DNA from: Actinacidiphila rubida
Lineage (GTDB): Bacteria > Actinomycetota > Actinomycetes > Streptomycetales > Streptomycetaceae
Length of the DNA: 64,000 nucleotides
Assembly (NCBI RefSeq): GCF_900110255.1
Contig: NZ_FODD01000019.1
Location: forward strand, 1 to 64,000
Direction of reading: 5' to 3'
Under the pieces are notes generated by a model. It was not told the DNA's origin and searched no databases. It saw only the letters and a program-made list of their open reading frames with translations. Position numbers and translations under genes: made by a program. Shown here piece after piece: positions 41,452-49,810 of the stretch (positions are counted from its first letter, which is position 1; every line of letters begins with the position of its first letter).

Positions 41452-43077
41452 GTGGCATCAGCGACCCCAGCCGCCCCCGACCACAGCGCCGGGAACACCG
41501 ACACCTCCGACAGCACCGCGGACGTGGTGCTCGTCGTCGACTTCGGCGCCCAGTACGCGCAGCTCATCGCGCGCCGCGTGCGCGAGGCCCGGGTGTACAG
41601 CGAGATCGTGCCCTCGACCATGCCGGTCGCGGAGATGCTGGCGAAGAACCCGGCGGCGATCATCCTGTCCGGCGGGCCCTCCTCGGTCTACGCCGAGGGC
41701 GCCCCGAGCCTGGACCGCGCGATCTTCGAGGCCGGCGTCCCGGTCTTCGGCATGTGCTACGGCTTCCAGCTGATGGCCACCGCGCTCGGCGGCACCGTCG
41801 ACAACACCGGCGCCCGCGAGTACGGCCGCACCGCGCTGAGCGTCAGCCGGCCCGGCTCGACCCTCTTCGAGGGCACCCCCGCCGAGCAGTCCGTGTGGAT
41901 GTCGCACGGCGACGCGTGCTCGGCCGCGCCCGAGGGCTTCGCCGTCACCGCGTCCACCGACGTGGTCCCGGTCGCCGCCTTCGAGAACGACGCCGCGAGG
42001 CTGTACGGCGTCCAGTACCACCCCGAGGTGCTGCACTCCACGCACGGCCAGCAGATCCTCGAGCACTTCCTGTACCGCGGCGCCGGCATCGCGCCGTCCT
42101 GGACCACGTCCAACGTGGTGGACGAGCAGATCGCGCTGATCCGCGAGCAGGTCGGCGACAAGCGGGCGATCTGCGGCCTGTCCGGCGGCGTGGACTCCGC
42201 GGTCGCCGCGGCCCTCGTGCAGAAGGCCATCGGTGACCAGCTGACCTGCGTGTACGTCGACCACGGGCTGATGCGCAAGGGCGAGACCGAGCAGGTCGAG
42301 AAGGACTTCGTGGCCGCGACCGGCGTGCAGCTGAAGGTCGTGGACGCCTCCGAGCGCTTCCTCGCCGCGCTCGCCGGGGTGTCCGACCCCGAGGAGAAGC
42401 GCAAGATCATCGGCCGGGAGTTCATCCGGGTCTTCGAGCAGGCGCAGGCCGAGATCGTCGCCGAGGCCGGCGTGACCGGCGCACCGGTGGAGTTCCTGGT
42501 GCAGGGCACGCTGTACCCGGACGTCGTGGAGTCCGGCGGCGGCACCGGCACCGCCAACATCAAGTCGCACCACAACGTCGGCGGCCTCCCCGAGGACCTG
42601 CAGTTCCAGCTCGTCGAGCCGCTGCGCAAGCTGTTCAAGGACGAGGTGCGGATGGTCGGCCAGGAACTGGGCCTGCCGGAGGAGATCGTCCAGCGGCAAC
42701 CGTTCCCCGGCCCCGGCCTCGGCATCCGCATCGTCGGCGAGGTCACCAGGGAGCGCCTGGACCTGCTGCGCGAGGCCGACGCCATCGCCCGCGAGGAGCT
42801 GACCGCAGCCGGTCTGGACCGCGAGATCTGGCAGTGCCCCGTGGTGCTGCTGGCCGACGTCCGCAGCGTGGGCGTCCAGGGCGACGGCCGCACCTACGGC
42901 CACCCGGTGGTGCTGCGCCCGGTGTCCTCCGAGGACGCCATGACCGCGGACTGGTCCCGCCTGCCGTACGACGTGCTGGCCCGGATCTCCACCCGTATCA
43001 CCAACGAGGTCAGCGACGTCAACCGCGTGGTCCTCGACGTGACGAGCAAGCCCCCGGGCACCATCGAGTGGGAGTGA
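41452..43077 (+). CDS. guaA: GMP synthase (glutamine-hydrolysing)
   Basis: GuaA converts XMP to GMP with glutamine and ATP. The 541-aa product has an N-terminal class I glutamine amidotransferase domain (VVDFGAQYAQLIARRVRE; nucleophile in GMCYGFQLMA; His-Glu in QYHPEVLHST), an ATP-pyrophosphatase domain with the P-loop GLSGGVDSAVAAAL, and the C-terminal dimerisation domain ending TSKPPGTIEWE. The GTG at 41452 follows GGAAGG. It is separated from guaB by 18 kb and is expressed divergently from chorismate mutase. A T-tailed terminator follows. Confidence 0.98.
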   Translation: MASATPAAPDHSAGNTDTSDSTADVVLVVDFGAQYAQLIARRVREARVYSEIVPSTMPVAEMLAKNPAAIILSGGPSSVYAEGAPSLDRAIFEAGVPVFGMCYGFQLMATALGGTVDNTGAREYGRTALSVSRPGSTLFEGTPAEQSVWMSHGDACSAAPEGFAVTASTDVVPVAAFENDAARLYGVQYHPEVLHSTHGQQILEHFLYRGAGIAPSWTTSNVVDEQIALIREQVGDKRAICGLSGGVDSAVAAALVQKAIGDQLTCVYVDHGLMRKGETEQVEKDFVAATGVQLKVVDASERFLAALAGVSDPEEKRKIIGREFIRVFEQAQAEIVAEAGVTGAPVEFLVQGTLYPDVVESGGGTGTANIKSHHNVGGLPEDLQFQLVEPLRKLFKDEVRMVGQELGLPEEIVQRQPFPGPGLGIRIVGEVTRERLDLLREADAIAREELTAAGLDREIWQCPVVLLADVRSVGVQGDGRTYGHPVVLRPVSSEDAMTADWSRLPYDVLARISTRITNEVSDVNRVVLDVTSKPPGTIEWE

Positions 43078-43099
43078 CCCGGGGCGCGTGACGCGCCGC

Positions 43100-43141
43100 A
43101 CCGGGCCCGGAGCCGCCACGGCTCCGGGCCCGGTTTTTTTT
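43100..43141 (+). terminator. guaA intrinsic terminator with T-run
   Basis: 43100-43114 pairs with 43120-43134 (15 bp, loop GCCAC), directly followed by eight T residues up to 43141. This is the only canonical E. coli-type terminator with a T-tract I see in the window. Confidence 0.95.
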
Positions 43142-43258
43142 CCGCGTACCCCGTGAGTCACCGGCCGCGGGTGTACGTATAGCTCGGCGACGCAGCCGTC
43201 CGCGCGCACCCGGAGAACCGTTCCTTCCCGGGTGCGCGCGGTGAGAGAGGTGGAAGAG

Positions 43259-43795
43259 ATGCTGGACCTGTGGCGGGACACCGCGCGACGCTACGCACTG
43301 CTGCCGTTGCGGATCTTCCTCGGCGTGACGTTCGTCTACGCCGGGCTGGACAAGCTGACCAGCGACACCTTCTTCACCGACTCGGCCAACGGCTCCCTGG
43401 TGCAGATCCTGCACGGGGCGCACGGCACGGCCGCGATCCCGGGGATGATCGACCTGGCCCTCAAGGCGCCGCACGGCTTCGGCTACGCGATCGCGTTCGG
43501 CGAGCTCGCCGCCGGCCTCGGCACCCTGGCCGGGCTGCTCGGCCGGGTCGCGGCCACCGGCGGCGCGCTGATCTCGCTCAGCCTGTGGCTGACCGTCAGC
43601 TGGTCCACCACGCCGTACTACTACGGCAACGACCTCGTCTACCTGATGGCCTGGTTGCCGCTGGTGCTGGCCGGGGCGCCCTACCTGTCGCTCGACGCGC
43701 TGATCACGAAGCGCCGTCGCGGAACGAACCGGGTCCCCCCGCAGTCCGCCGCCGGCGCGCACGACGACCGCGTACCGACCGAACGGCCTGCGTGA
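43259..43795 (+). CDS. DoxX-family membrane protein
   Basis: A 178-aa protein with four hydrophobic segments and the DoxX signature (LRIFLGVTFVYAGLDKLTSDTFF; AFGELAAGLGTLAGLLGRVAATGGALISLSLWLT). DoxX proteins form part of quinone-linked or oxidoreductase membrane complexes; the exact partner is unknown here. ATG 43259 follows GGTGGAAGAG. An in-frame GTG at 43232 would add nine residues. Its 3' end overlaps the 3' end of a convergent membrane gene by 92 bases. Confidence 0.88.
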   Translation: MLDLWRDTARRYALLPLRIFLGVTFVYAGLDKLTSDTFFTDSANGSLVQILHGAHGTAAIPGMIDLALKAPHGFGYAIAFGELAAGLGTLAGLLGRVAATGGALISLSLWLTVSWSTTPYYYGNDLVYLMAWLPLVLAGAPYLSLDALITKRRRGTNRVPPQSAAGAHDDRVPTERPA

Positions 43796-43967
43796 CGACG
43801 GCGGTGACGGCGACCAGCGCCAGGCCGCTGCCCGCCACCGGCACCGTCTCGCGCGTGTCCGACAGGTCCCACACCTGGCCCGCGTCCAGCAGGAACGCCA
43901 CCGTCAGACCGATCAGCACCAGGCCCATCACCAGGGCCGCCGGCTCGAACCGATGCCTGCGCATCAC
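43704..43967 (-). CDS. Small two-span membrane protein
   Basis: An 87-aa protein with two hydrophobic segments (ALVMGLVLIGLTVAFLL; GSGLALVAVTAVVTQAV) and a basic C-terminal tail rich in Arg. Its GTG overlaps the stop of the upstream PspC-domain gene (GTGATG with the TGA inside), so the two are translationally coupled. It probably works with that protein. Its tail coding region overlaps the end of doxX on the other strand. Confidence 0.75.
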   Translation of the reverse strand: MMRRHRFEPAALVMGLVLIGLTVAFLLDAGQVWDLSDTRETVPVAGSGLALVAVTAVVTQAVRSVRGRRARRRRTAGGPGSFRDGAS

Positions 43968-45352
43968 CGCACCACCTTCACCTGGCCGACGCCCACCGTG
44001 ACCGTCAGCCGGATCGTGCCGGACGGGATCGTGCCCGGCTCCGCCGGGAGCGAGCGCACCCCGTGCTGCCCGCCGTGGACCTGTACCCCGTCGTTGACTT
44101 TGCCGGGCAGCACCAGCTCACCGATCCCCAGGTCGTAGTCGATGCTGACCGCGGCGTCGCGCGGCAGCCGCAGCTCCGCCTGGCCGGCGCCGATCTCCAC
44201 CTTGGTGGTGACCGTCCGGCCGTCCAGCGCCAGCCGCGACAGGTCCAGGGTGGCGGTGCCCGCGCCGCGCTCGTACGACGGCTGGACCGCGGCCGCCGTC
44301 AGCGGCTGCCACGTGGTACGGCCCACGCCCTGACCGGACTTGGGGAGCGTGGCCGTGCCGATGAGCGCGGCGAGGATGACCACCGCGAAGAACGTGGTGC
44401 CGCCGCGGGCCCGGCCCGCGAACGACGCGACGACGAACGCCGTGCCGAGCACGCCGAGCGCCGCGGACAGGCCGATCTCGGCGCTCACCGCGGTCGGCTG
44501 GTACGGCCACGACGCCCCCGTGCCGGCCGCCAGCGCGGTCACCGTGAGCAGGAGGACGACCAGGGAGAACGCCCACGAGGAGTGCGCGCGCCTGACCTGC
44601 CGCCGGCGCTCCCGCCAGGCCGCCCGGTCGTCCTCGTCGTACGGGCCGTCGTCCGGACCCCACAGATAGGCCGGCTCCTTCGTCAGCGGCTCCCGCCACC
44701 ACGAGGGCGCGGCACCGGGCTCCGGCGGCGCCTGCACGGCGGGCGGCGCGTCCGGAACGGCGGTCGCCGCCCGTGTCGCCCCGCCCTCGCTCTGCGGCGG
44801 CGCCTCGCCCGCGGCGGCCATCCGGCGGCGCTGCTGCGACCAGTAGACGGCCGCCGCCGTGCCGGTGAGCAGCAGCAGCGAGAACGCCTGGTTGGTGCCG
44901 TTGCCGATCATGGACGCGTACAGGCCGCAGCCGACCAGCGCCATCAGTACCGCGGTCAGCGGCGCGCCCTCGATCCGGCCGGACAGCAGCCGGTGCGCCT
45001 CGCTCTCCGTCTCGCCCTCCTGCGGGATGACCAGCCAGCCCATGCCGTAGACGATCAGGCCGATGCCACCGGTCAGCGCCAGCACGACGAGCACCACGCG
45101 GAAGATCACCGGGTCGACGCCGAAGAAGCGGCCGGCGCCGTGGCACACGCCCGCGATCACCTTGTCGCCGTCGCGCCCGCGGTACAGGCGGAGCCGCTTG
45201 GCGCCGTCGCCGTCCGCCGTGTCTGCCGCGTCCGCCGTGTCTGCCGCGTCCGCGGCGGCTGCCGCGGAGGTGCCCGCGCCCGCCGCGGCGCCCTCGGCAC
45301 GCGAGGGGTCGTGGGGCGGTGTGCCGTCGTGCCCGGGGGAGGGGTCCGTCAT
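43964..45352 (-). CDS. PspC-domain membrane protein with LiaF-like C-terminal part
   Basis: A 462-aa protein. After an Ala/Asp-rich N terminus with TADAADTADG repeats, a PspC domain (RLYRGRDGDKVIAGVCHGAGRFFGVDPVIFRVVLVV, about residues 54-115) is followed by about six further hydrophobic segments and a C-terminal region (TTKVEIGAGQAELRLPRDAAVSIDYDLGIGELVLPG) that resembles the cell-wall-active antibiotic response (LiaF/DUF2154-type) domain. That points to an envelope-stress sensor or regulator. It is divergent from a PspC-type sensor kinase gene, so the two products probably act together. CACCAT before the ATG could be a leaderless -10. Confidence 0.88.
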   Translation of the reverse strand: MTDPSPGHDGTPPHDPSRAEGAAAGAGTSAAAAADAADTADAADTADGDGAKRLRLYRGRDGDKVIAGVCHGAGRFFGVDPVIFRVVLVVLALTGGIGLIVYGMGWLVIPQEGETESEAHRLLSGRIEGAPLTAVLMALVGCGLYASMIGNGTNQAFSLLLLTGTAAAVYWSQQRRRMAAAGEAPPQSEGGATRAATAVPDAPPAVQAPPEPGAAPSWWREPLTKEPAYLWGPDDGPYDEDDRAAWRERRRQVRRAHSSWAFSLVVLLLTVTALAAGTGASWPYQPTAVSAEIGLSAALGVLGTAFVVASFAGRARGGTTFFAVVILAALIGTATLPKSGQGVGRTTWQPLTAAAVQPSYERGAGTATLDLSRLALDGRTVTTKVEIGAGQAELRLPRDAAVSIDYDLGIGELVLPGKVNDGVQVHGGQHGVRSLPAEPGTIPSGTIRLTVTVGVGQVKVVR

Positions 45353-45409
45353 ACGACCATGGTGGCGGTTCGGCCGCCCGCCCGGCACCCGGCCCCGACC
45401 CTGGTCCGA

Positions 45410-45473
45410 CCCTGATCCGTCCCCTGGGGGAGGGCCCTGGGTCACGTCCCGGATCAGGGGGGTCAACCCTGAT
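45410..45473. promoter_or_regulatory. Triplicated CCCTGAT/ATCAGGG motif in the divergent PspC promoter region
   Basis: CCCTGATCC (45410-45418), its complement GGATCAGGG (45451-45459) and a third CCCTGAT (45467-45473) lie between the divergent PspC genes. They are good candidates for binding sites of the adjacent LuxR-type response regulator. Confidence 0.5.
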
Positions 45474-45508
45474 GCCGCGAGCGGGTGCGGTGTGTGACGA
45501 TCGGGGGT

Positions 45509-46804
45509 ATGCCAGCCAGCAGCCCGCCCTCCGGCGCGACCGGAGCGTCGTTCCTCGCCCCGCCGGATCCCGGCGACAGCGGAGTGCGCAAGCTCTACCG
45601 CAGCTCCGAGGGCCGCATGGTCGGCGGCGTGGCGCGCGGCCTGGCCGGGCACCTCGGGCTGCCCGTGCTGTGGGTGCGGGTCTTCTTCATCGTGCTCGCG
45701 GCGTTCAACGGCATCGGGATCCTCGTCTACGCCATCTTCTGGTTCTTCGTGCCACTGGGTGTCGGCGGTGTCGCCGAGGCCAAGGAACCGCGCGACGCCC
45801 GCTCCTGGCTGGCCGGCAAACGTCCCGACAAGGGCCAGGTCATCGCGCTGATCGCGCTCGCGGTCGGCACCGGCGTGCTGGTCGACAGCCTCAACCTGGG
45901 CGCCGCGAACCGCGCGGTGTGGCCGCTGCTGGTCATCGCGCTGGGCGTCGCCCTGGTGTGGCGGCAGGCGGACAACGCCCGCAAGGCCCGCTGGGTGGAG
46001 ATGAGCCAGGGCAAGCGGTTCTGGCCGCTGGCCAGGGCCGCCGCCGGCGTGGTGCTGGTGGTCGCCGGCGTCACCGGCTTCATCGTGGTCCGCGGCAGCG
46101 GCAGCCACCTCGGCGGCATCCTCCAGGCCGCCCTCGCGGTGCTCGTCGGCGTCGCGCTGATCGCCGGCCCCTACCTGGTGCGGCTGACGCAGGACCTGTC
46201 GGCGGAGCGGTTGATGCGCATCCGCGCGCAGGAGCGCGCGGAGGTCGCCGCCCACGTCCACGACTCGGTGCTGCACACCCTGACCCTGATCCAGCGCAAC
46301 GCCGACGACCCGCGCGAGGTGGCCCGGCTGGCCCGGGCCCAGGAGCGGGAGCTGCGGGCCTGGCTGTACCGGCCCGAGGGCACCGGCCGCGACGACGAGC
46401 CGACCACGCTCGCCGAGGCGGTGCGGGCCGCGGCCGCCGAGGTGGAGGACGCGCACGGCGTGCCCGTCGAGGTGGTGTGCGTCGGCGACTGCGCGCTCGA
46501 CGAGCGACTCGTGTCGCAGATGCAGGCCGCGCGCGAGGCGATGGTCAACGCGGCCAAGTACGGTGGCGGTTCGGCGGGCGAGGCGGTGCAGGTGTACGCC
46601 GAGGTCGAGGAGGACCGGGTGTTCGTCTCGGTCCGCGACCACGGCCCCGGTTTCGACCTCGACCAGGTCCCCGAGGACCGCATGGGCGTACGACAATCGA
46701 TCATCGGGCGGATGGAGCGCAACGGCGGCCAGGCCCGGCTGCGACCCGCCCCCGGCGGGGGAACCGAAGTGGAGCTGGAGATGGAGAGGGCGGCGGCGGC
46801 ATGA
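45509..46804 (+). CDS. PspC-domain sensor histidine kinase
   Basis: A 431-aa kinase. An N-terminal PspC domain (KLYRSSEGRMVGGVARGLAGHLGLPVLWVRVFFIVL, about residues 28-63) precedes three or four further hydrophobic segments. The dimerisation domain is HisKA_3-like with the probable phospho-His in AAHVHDSVLHTLTLI. The HATPase domain shows MVNAAKYGG (N box) and VRDHGPGFD / GVRQSIIGRM (G boxes). Its stop overlaps the response-regulator ATG (ATGA). GACGAT ending seven bases before the ATG may be the -10 of a leaderless transcript. Together with the divergent PspC-LiaF-like protein it forms an envelope-stress system. Confidence 0.93.
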   Translation: MPASSPPSGATGASFLAPPDPGDSGVRKLYRSSEGRMVGGVARGLAGHLGLPVLWVRVFFIVLAAFNGIGILVYAIFWFFVPLGVGGVAEAKEPRDARSWLAGKRPDKGQVIALIALAVGTGVLVDSLNLGAANRAVWPLLVIALGVALVWRQADNARKARWVEMSQGKRFWPLARAAAGVVLVVAGVTGFIVVRGSGSHLGGILQAALAVLVGVALIAGPYLVRLTQDLSAERLMRIRAQERAEVAAHVHDSVLHTLTLIQRNADDPREVARLARAQERELRAWLYRPEGTGRDDEPTTLAEAVRAAAAEVEDAHGVPVEVVCVGDCALDERLVSQMQAAREAMVNAAKYGGGSAGEAVQVYAEVEEDRVFVSVRDHGPGFDLDQVPEDRMGVRQSIIGRMERNGGQARLRPAPGGGTEVELEMERAAAA

Positions 46805-47478
46805 GCACGGAGGAGCAGCGGCGGGTACGGGTGGTGCTCGTCGACGACCACCGGATGTTCCGCACCGGGGTGCAGGCGGAGATCGGCGCCACCGAGGAGA
46901 CGGGCGTCGAGGTCGTCGGCGAGGCCGCGGACGTCGACCAGGCGGTCGCCGTCGTCACCGCGACCCGGCCCGAGGTGGTGCTGCTGGACGTGCACCTGCC
47001 CGGCGGCGGCGGGGTCGAGGTGCTGCGGCGGTGCGCGGCGCTCGCCGCGGACCCGGACCACCCGGTGCGCTTCCTGGCGCTGTCGGTGTCGGACGCGGCC
47101 GAGGACGTGATCGGCGTCATCCGCGGCGGCGCGCGCGGCTACGTCACCAAGACCATCACCGGCCCCGACCTGGTCACCTCGATCTTCCGGGTCCGGGACG
47201 GCGACGCGGTGTTCTCGCCGCGCCTGGCCGGCTTCGTCCTCGACGCGTTCGCCTCGACCGACGCGCCGCCGGTCGACGAGGACCTGGACCGGCTGACCCA
47301 GCGCGAGCGCGAGGTGCTGCGGCTGATCGCCCGCGGCTACGCGTACAAGGAGATCGCCAAGCAGCTGTTCATCTCGGTCAAGACGGTCGAGTCGCACGTC
47401 TCGGCGGTGCTGCGCAAGCTGCAGCTGTCCAACCGGCACGAGCTGACCCGCTGGGCGACGGCCCGCCGCCTGGTGTGA
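46801..47478 (+). CDS. LuxR/NarL-family response regulator
   Basis: A 225-aa regulator. The receiver domain has the acidic pair Asp15-Asp16 and phosphoacceptor Asp63 (VVLLDVHLPGG), with Thr and Lys at the usual switch positions (LALSVSD, YVTKTITG). The C-terminal LuxR helix-turn-helix reads LTQREREVLRLIARGYAYKEIAKQLFISVKTVESHVSAVLRKL. It is coupled to the PspC-type kinase by a four-base overlap. Its likely targets are the divergent PspC genes, through the CCCTGAT motifs. Confidence 0.95.
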   Translation: MSTEEQRRVRVVLVDDHRMFRTGVQAEIGATEETGVEVVGEAADVDQAVAVVTATRPEVVLLDVHLPGGGGVEVLRRCAALAADPDHPVRFLALSVSDAAEDVIGVIRGGARGYVTKTITGPDLVTSIFRVRDGDAVFSPRLAGFVLDAFASTDAPPVDEDLDRLTQREREVLRLIARGYAYKEIAKQLFISVKTVESHVSAVLRKLQLSNRHELTRWATARRLV

Positions 47479-47513
47479 GCCGGTGCGGGCCGCCGCCGTC
47501 CTCACTCAGGAGC

Positions 47514-47828
47514 CTAGGGCTCCTCGTCCGGCCAGAGCAGCGTGTAGTTGGGCACCCGGACCGCGCGCTGCTCGACGGGGGTGTCGAGCGACTCCATCGG
47601 CACGCCCTCCGGCACGGGGCAGCGGCTGAGGTGGATGCCGACCAGGCACCCGTCGCACCAGAACGCCGCGTATCCCACGCGCTGCTCGGGCTGGCCGGTG
47701 AAGGTCAGCCGCAGGTCCTCCGATCCGCAACTGGGGCACGGCCGGTGGTTCGCCCGGCCCGGCAGCGCCTTGTAGTGCTGCTCGTACGCCTCCAGCCACG
47801 CTCCCCAACTCGCCGTCAGGGCTTGCAT
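47514..47828 (-). CDS. Small zinc-ribbon-like hypothetical protein
   Basis: A 104-aa protein with two Cys pairs, CPSCG (about residue 31) and CDGC (about residue 58), which probably bind one zinc. The rest is aromatic- and Pro-rich (GYAAFWCDGCLVGIHLSR). No catalytic motif, signal peptide or membrane segment. A short dyad AGGAGCC-TAG-GGCTCCT (47508-47524) overlaps its stop codon. It is convergent with the response regulator gene. Function unknown. Confidence 0.8.
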   Translation of the reverse strand: MQALTASWGAWLEAYEQHYKALPGRANHRPCPSCGSEDLRLTFTGQPEQRVGYAAFWCDGCLVGIHLSRCPVPEGVPMESLDTPVEQRAVRVPNYTLLWPDEEP

Positions 47829-48041
47829 CGTCGCATCTCCCGTCGTCTCGGCTCGCCCGTCCCGGGGCGACAGTCGACATTACGCCGCCGACCGGCCCGC
47901 CGGGTCGCTTTCCCCTAACGGTTGACGCACCGCTGACGCCGGTGGAGTGCGCCGGAGCGTTCAGAGCGGACGCAGAAGTTGGCGTGACAGGCTGCGGACC
48001 CCGCCGTTCCGGCGTCGCGATCATCCTCTGGAGTTCCCGCA

Positions 48042-48557
48042 ATGAGTCCCACCGTCGTCAACGGGCTGCCGGCCCACATCCTCTTCGTCCACTTCGTGGT
48101 GGTGCTGGTCCCGCTGACCGCCCTGGCGGTCGTGGCCGCCGCGGTGCGCCCGGCCTGGGCCCGGCGGATGGGTGTCGTGCTGCCGGTCACGGCCCTGGTG
48201 ACGCTCGCCCTGGTGCCGGTGACCACGCACGCGGGGGAGTGGCTGGAGAAGCGGGCGGGCCACGGTGCGCTGCTGGAGCGCCACACCGAGCTGGGCGACA
48301 CCCTGCTGCCGTGGGCGACCGGGCTCTTCCTCGTCGCCACCGCCGTGTGGTGGACCGCGCGCCGGACCGCGCCGGCCGCGGCGCGGGACGGTGCCGCGCC
48401 GTCCGGGCTGCTGACCGCCGGCTGGTTCCGGGCCGCCGCGGTGGTCCTGTCGGTCGTGGTCGCCGCGGGCGCGGTCGTGGACGTCTACCGGATAGGCGAG
48501 TCCGGCGCGAAGGCCGCGTGGCAGGGCACCGCGCAGTCCGCCCCGGCGTCCCGCTGA
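48042..48557 (+). CDS. Four-span membrane protein, DUF2231-like
   Basis: A 171-aa protein with four predicted membrane helices and an N-terminal histidine motif (LPAHILFVHFVVVLVPLTAL) like that of the DUF2231 family, which may bind heme; I cannot see a confirmed heme pocket. The loop HAGEWLEKRAGHGALLERHTELGD between helices 2 and 3 has further histidines. ATG 48042 has no strong ribosome-binding site. There is no partner gene on the same strand immediately upstream. Confidence 0.75.
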   Translation: MSPTVVNGLPAHILFVHFVVVLVPLTALAVVAAAVRPAWARRMGVVLPVTALVTLALVPVTTHAGEWLEKRAGHGALLERHTELGDTLLPWATGLFLVATAVWWTARRTAPAAARDGAAPSGLLTAGWFRAAAVVLSVVVAAGAVVDVYRIGESGAKAAWQGTAQSAPASR

Positions 48558-48728
48558 CCCGGGCCGCCGGACGCGCGGTGGCGCGACCGTAGCGGCGGCT
48601 CCCGCGGCGCCCCGCGGCTCCCCGTAGCGCCCGCGTCGTGCATCGTGGTGGACAGCGCGCGGGCGAATTTGACACGGTGGTCCCGGGCCGGGCCGTGGGG
48701 GCGTACGGCCGCCAACGGGGGAGCACCG

Positions 48729-49667
48729 ATGACGACCAGTGCCGCCACGCCGCGACTCGCGCCGGAGACAGCCGCGTTCTACACCGCGCAGAGCACGTTC
48801 AGCGATCCGGGGGAGATGGCCGGCCTGTTCGCGGACCTCCCCCGGGACGTCGGCGAACTCGGCCGCATCGTGCGGGAGTTGATGATCCACCGGGTCGAGC
48901 CCGGATTCTGGGACGTCCCCGTCGACGAGCAGCGGATGCACGACGACGCCGAGACGCGCTACGTCGACGACATCCTGCGGCTGATCACGTCCCGCAGCGG
49001 GGAGCCGCTGTCCTGCCCGCGCCCGTACGGTGAGCGATTCGTGGGCATCTGCCGGGACTTCACGCTGCTGCACGTCTCGATGCTGCGGCACGTGGGCGTC
49101 CCGGCCCGGCTGCGCTCGGGCTTCGCCGACTACTTCGGCACCGACGGCTTCCACTACGACCATGTCGTCACCGAGTACTGGGACGACCGGCGCGGCTGGC
49201 TGCTCGCCGACGCCCAGATCCTCGAACCCGTCCGCTACCCGATGGACTTCGACCCGCTGGACATCCCCCGCGACCGCTTCCTGATGGCCGGCCGGGCCTG
49301 GCGGGCGATCCGGTCCGGCGCCGCGGACCCGGCGACCTTCGGACTGCCGCCGGCCGGCTCCGCACTGACCGGCCTCGGGTTCGTCGCCGGCAACATCAGG
49401 CTCGACGTGGCCGCGCTCAACAAGGTCGAGACGCTGCTGTGGGACGTGTGGGGAAGCAGCGCGTCCGAGACGGCCGTCGAGGAGGCGGGCCGCGCGATCG
49501 CCGACGACCTCCTCGCGCTCTACGACCAGGCCGCGCTGATCAGCTCCGACGACGTCCCGTTCGAGGCGGCCCGCGAACTCTTCGTGACGAGCGACGAGTT
49601 GCGCACCCCGCGCACCGTCACCAGCCTCACCCTCTTCAACGGGTCCCCGCGCGTGACCCTGCGATGA
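48729..49667 (+). CDS. Transglutaminase-like domain protein
   Basis: A 312-aa cytosolic protein from the ATG at 48729 (GGGGGAGCACCG upstream). The transglutaminase/protease-like core shows the nucleophile in GICRDFTLLHVSMLRHVGVPAR, the histidine in GFHYDHVVTEYWDD and the aspartate in WLLADAQ, so a Cys-His-Asp triad is in place. No signal peptide is visible. Such stand-alone proteins occur widely in actinobacteria without known substrate. The preceding segment (48558-48728) shows no gene. Confidence 0.85.
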   Translation: MTTSAATPRLAPETAAFYTAQSTFSDPGEMAGLFADLPRDVGELGRIVRELMIHRVEPGFWDVPVDEQRMHDDAETRYVDDILRLITSRSGEPLSCPRPYGERFVGICRDFTLLHVSMLRHVGVPARLRSGFADYFGTDGFHYDHVVTEYWDDRRGWLLADAQILEPVRYPMDFDPLDIPRDRFLMAGRAWRAIRSGAADPATFGLPPAGSALTGLGFVAGNIRLDVAALNKVETLLWDVWGSSASETAVEEAGRAIADDLLALYDQAALISSDDVPFEAARELFVTSDELRTPRTVTSLTLFNGSPRVTLR

Positions 49668-49810
49668 CGCGAACTGCCCGGTTCCCGCCGGACGCACGGA
49701 GATAGAATCGCGTCGCCCGGCCCGGGCGACGCCCGCCGGAGACCGGCCCCATCCCTCGCCCACGACTTCCCAGCGCCCCGGCGCATGACCGCAACCCTTT
49801 GGGGGGGATT

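Noticed and set aside
47508..47524. Short dyad AGGAGCC-TAG-GGCTCCT as a regulatory operator
   Set aside because: It overlaps the stop of a convergent gene and is too short to distinguish from a weak terminator.
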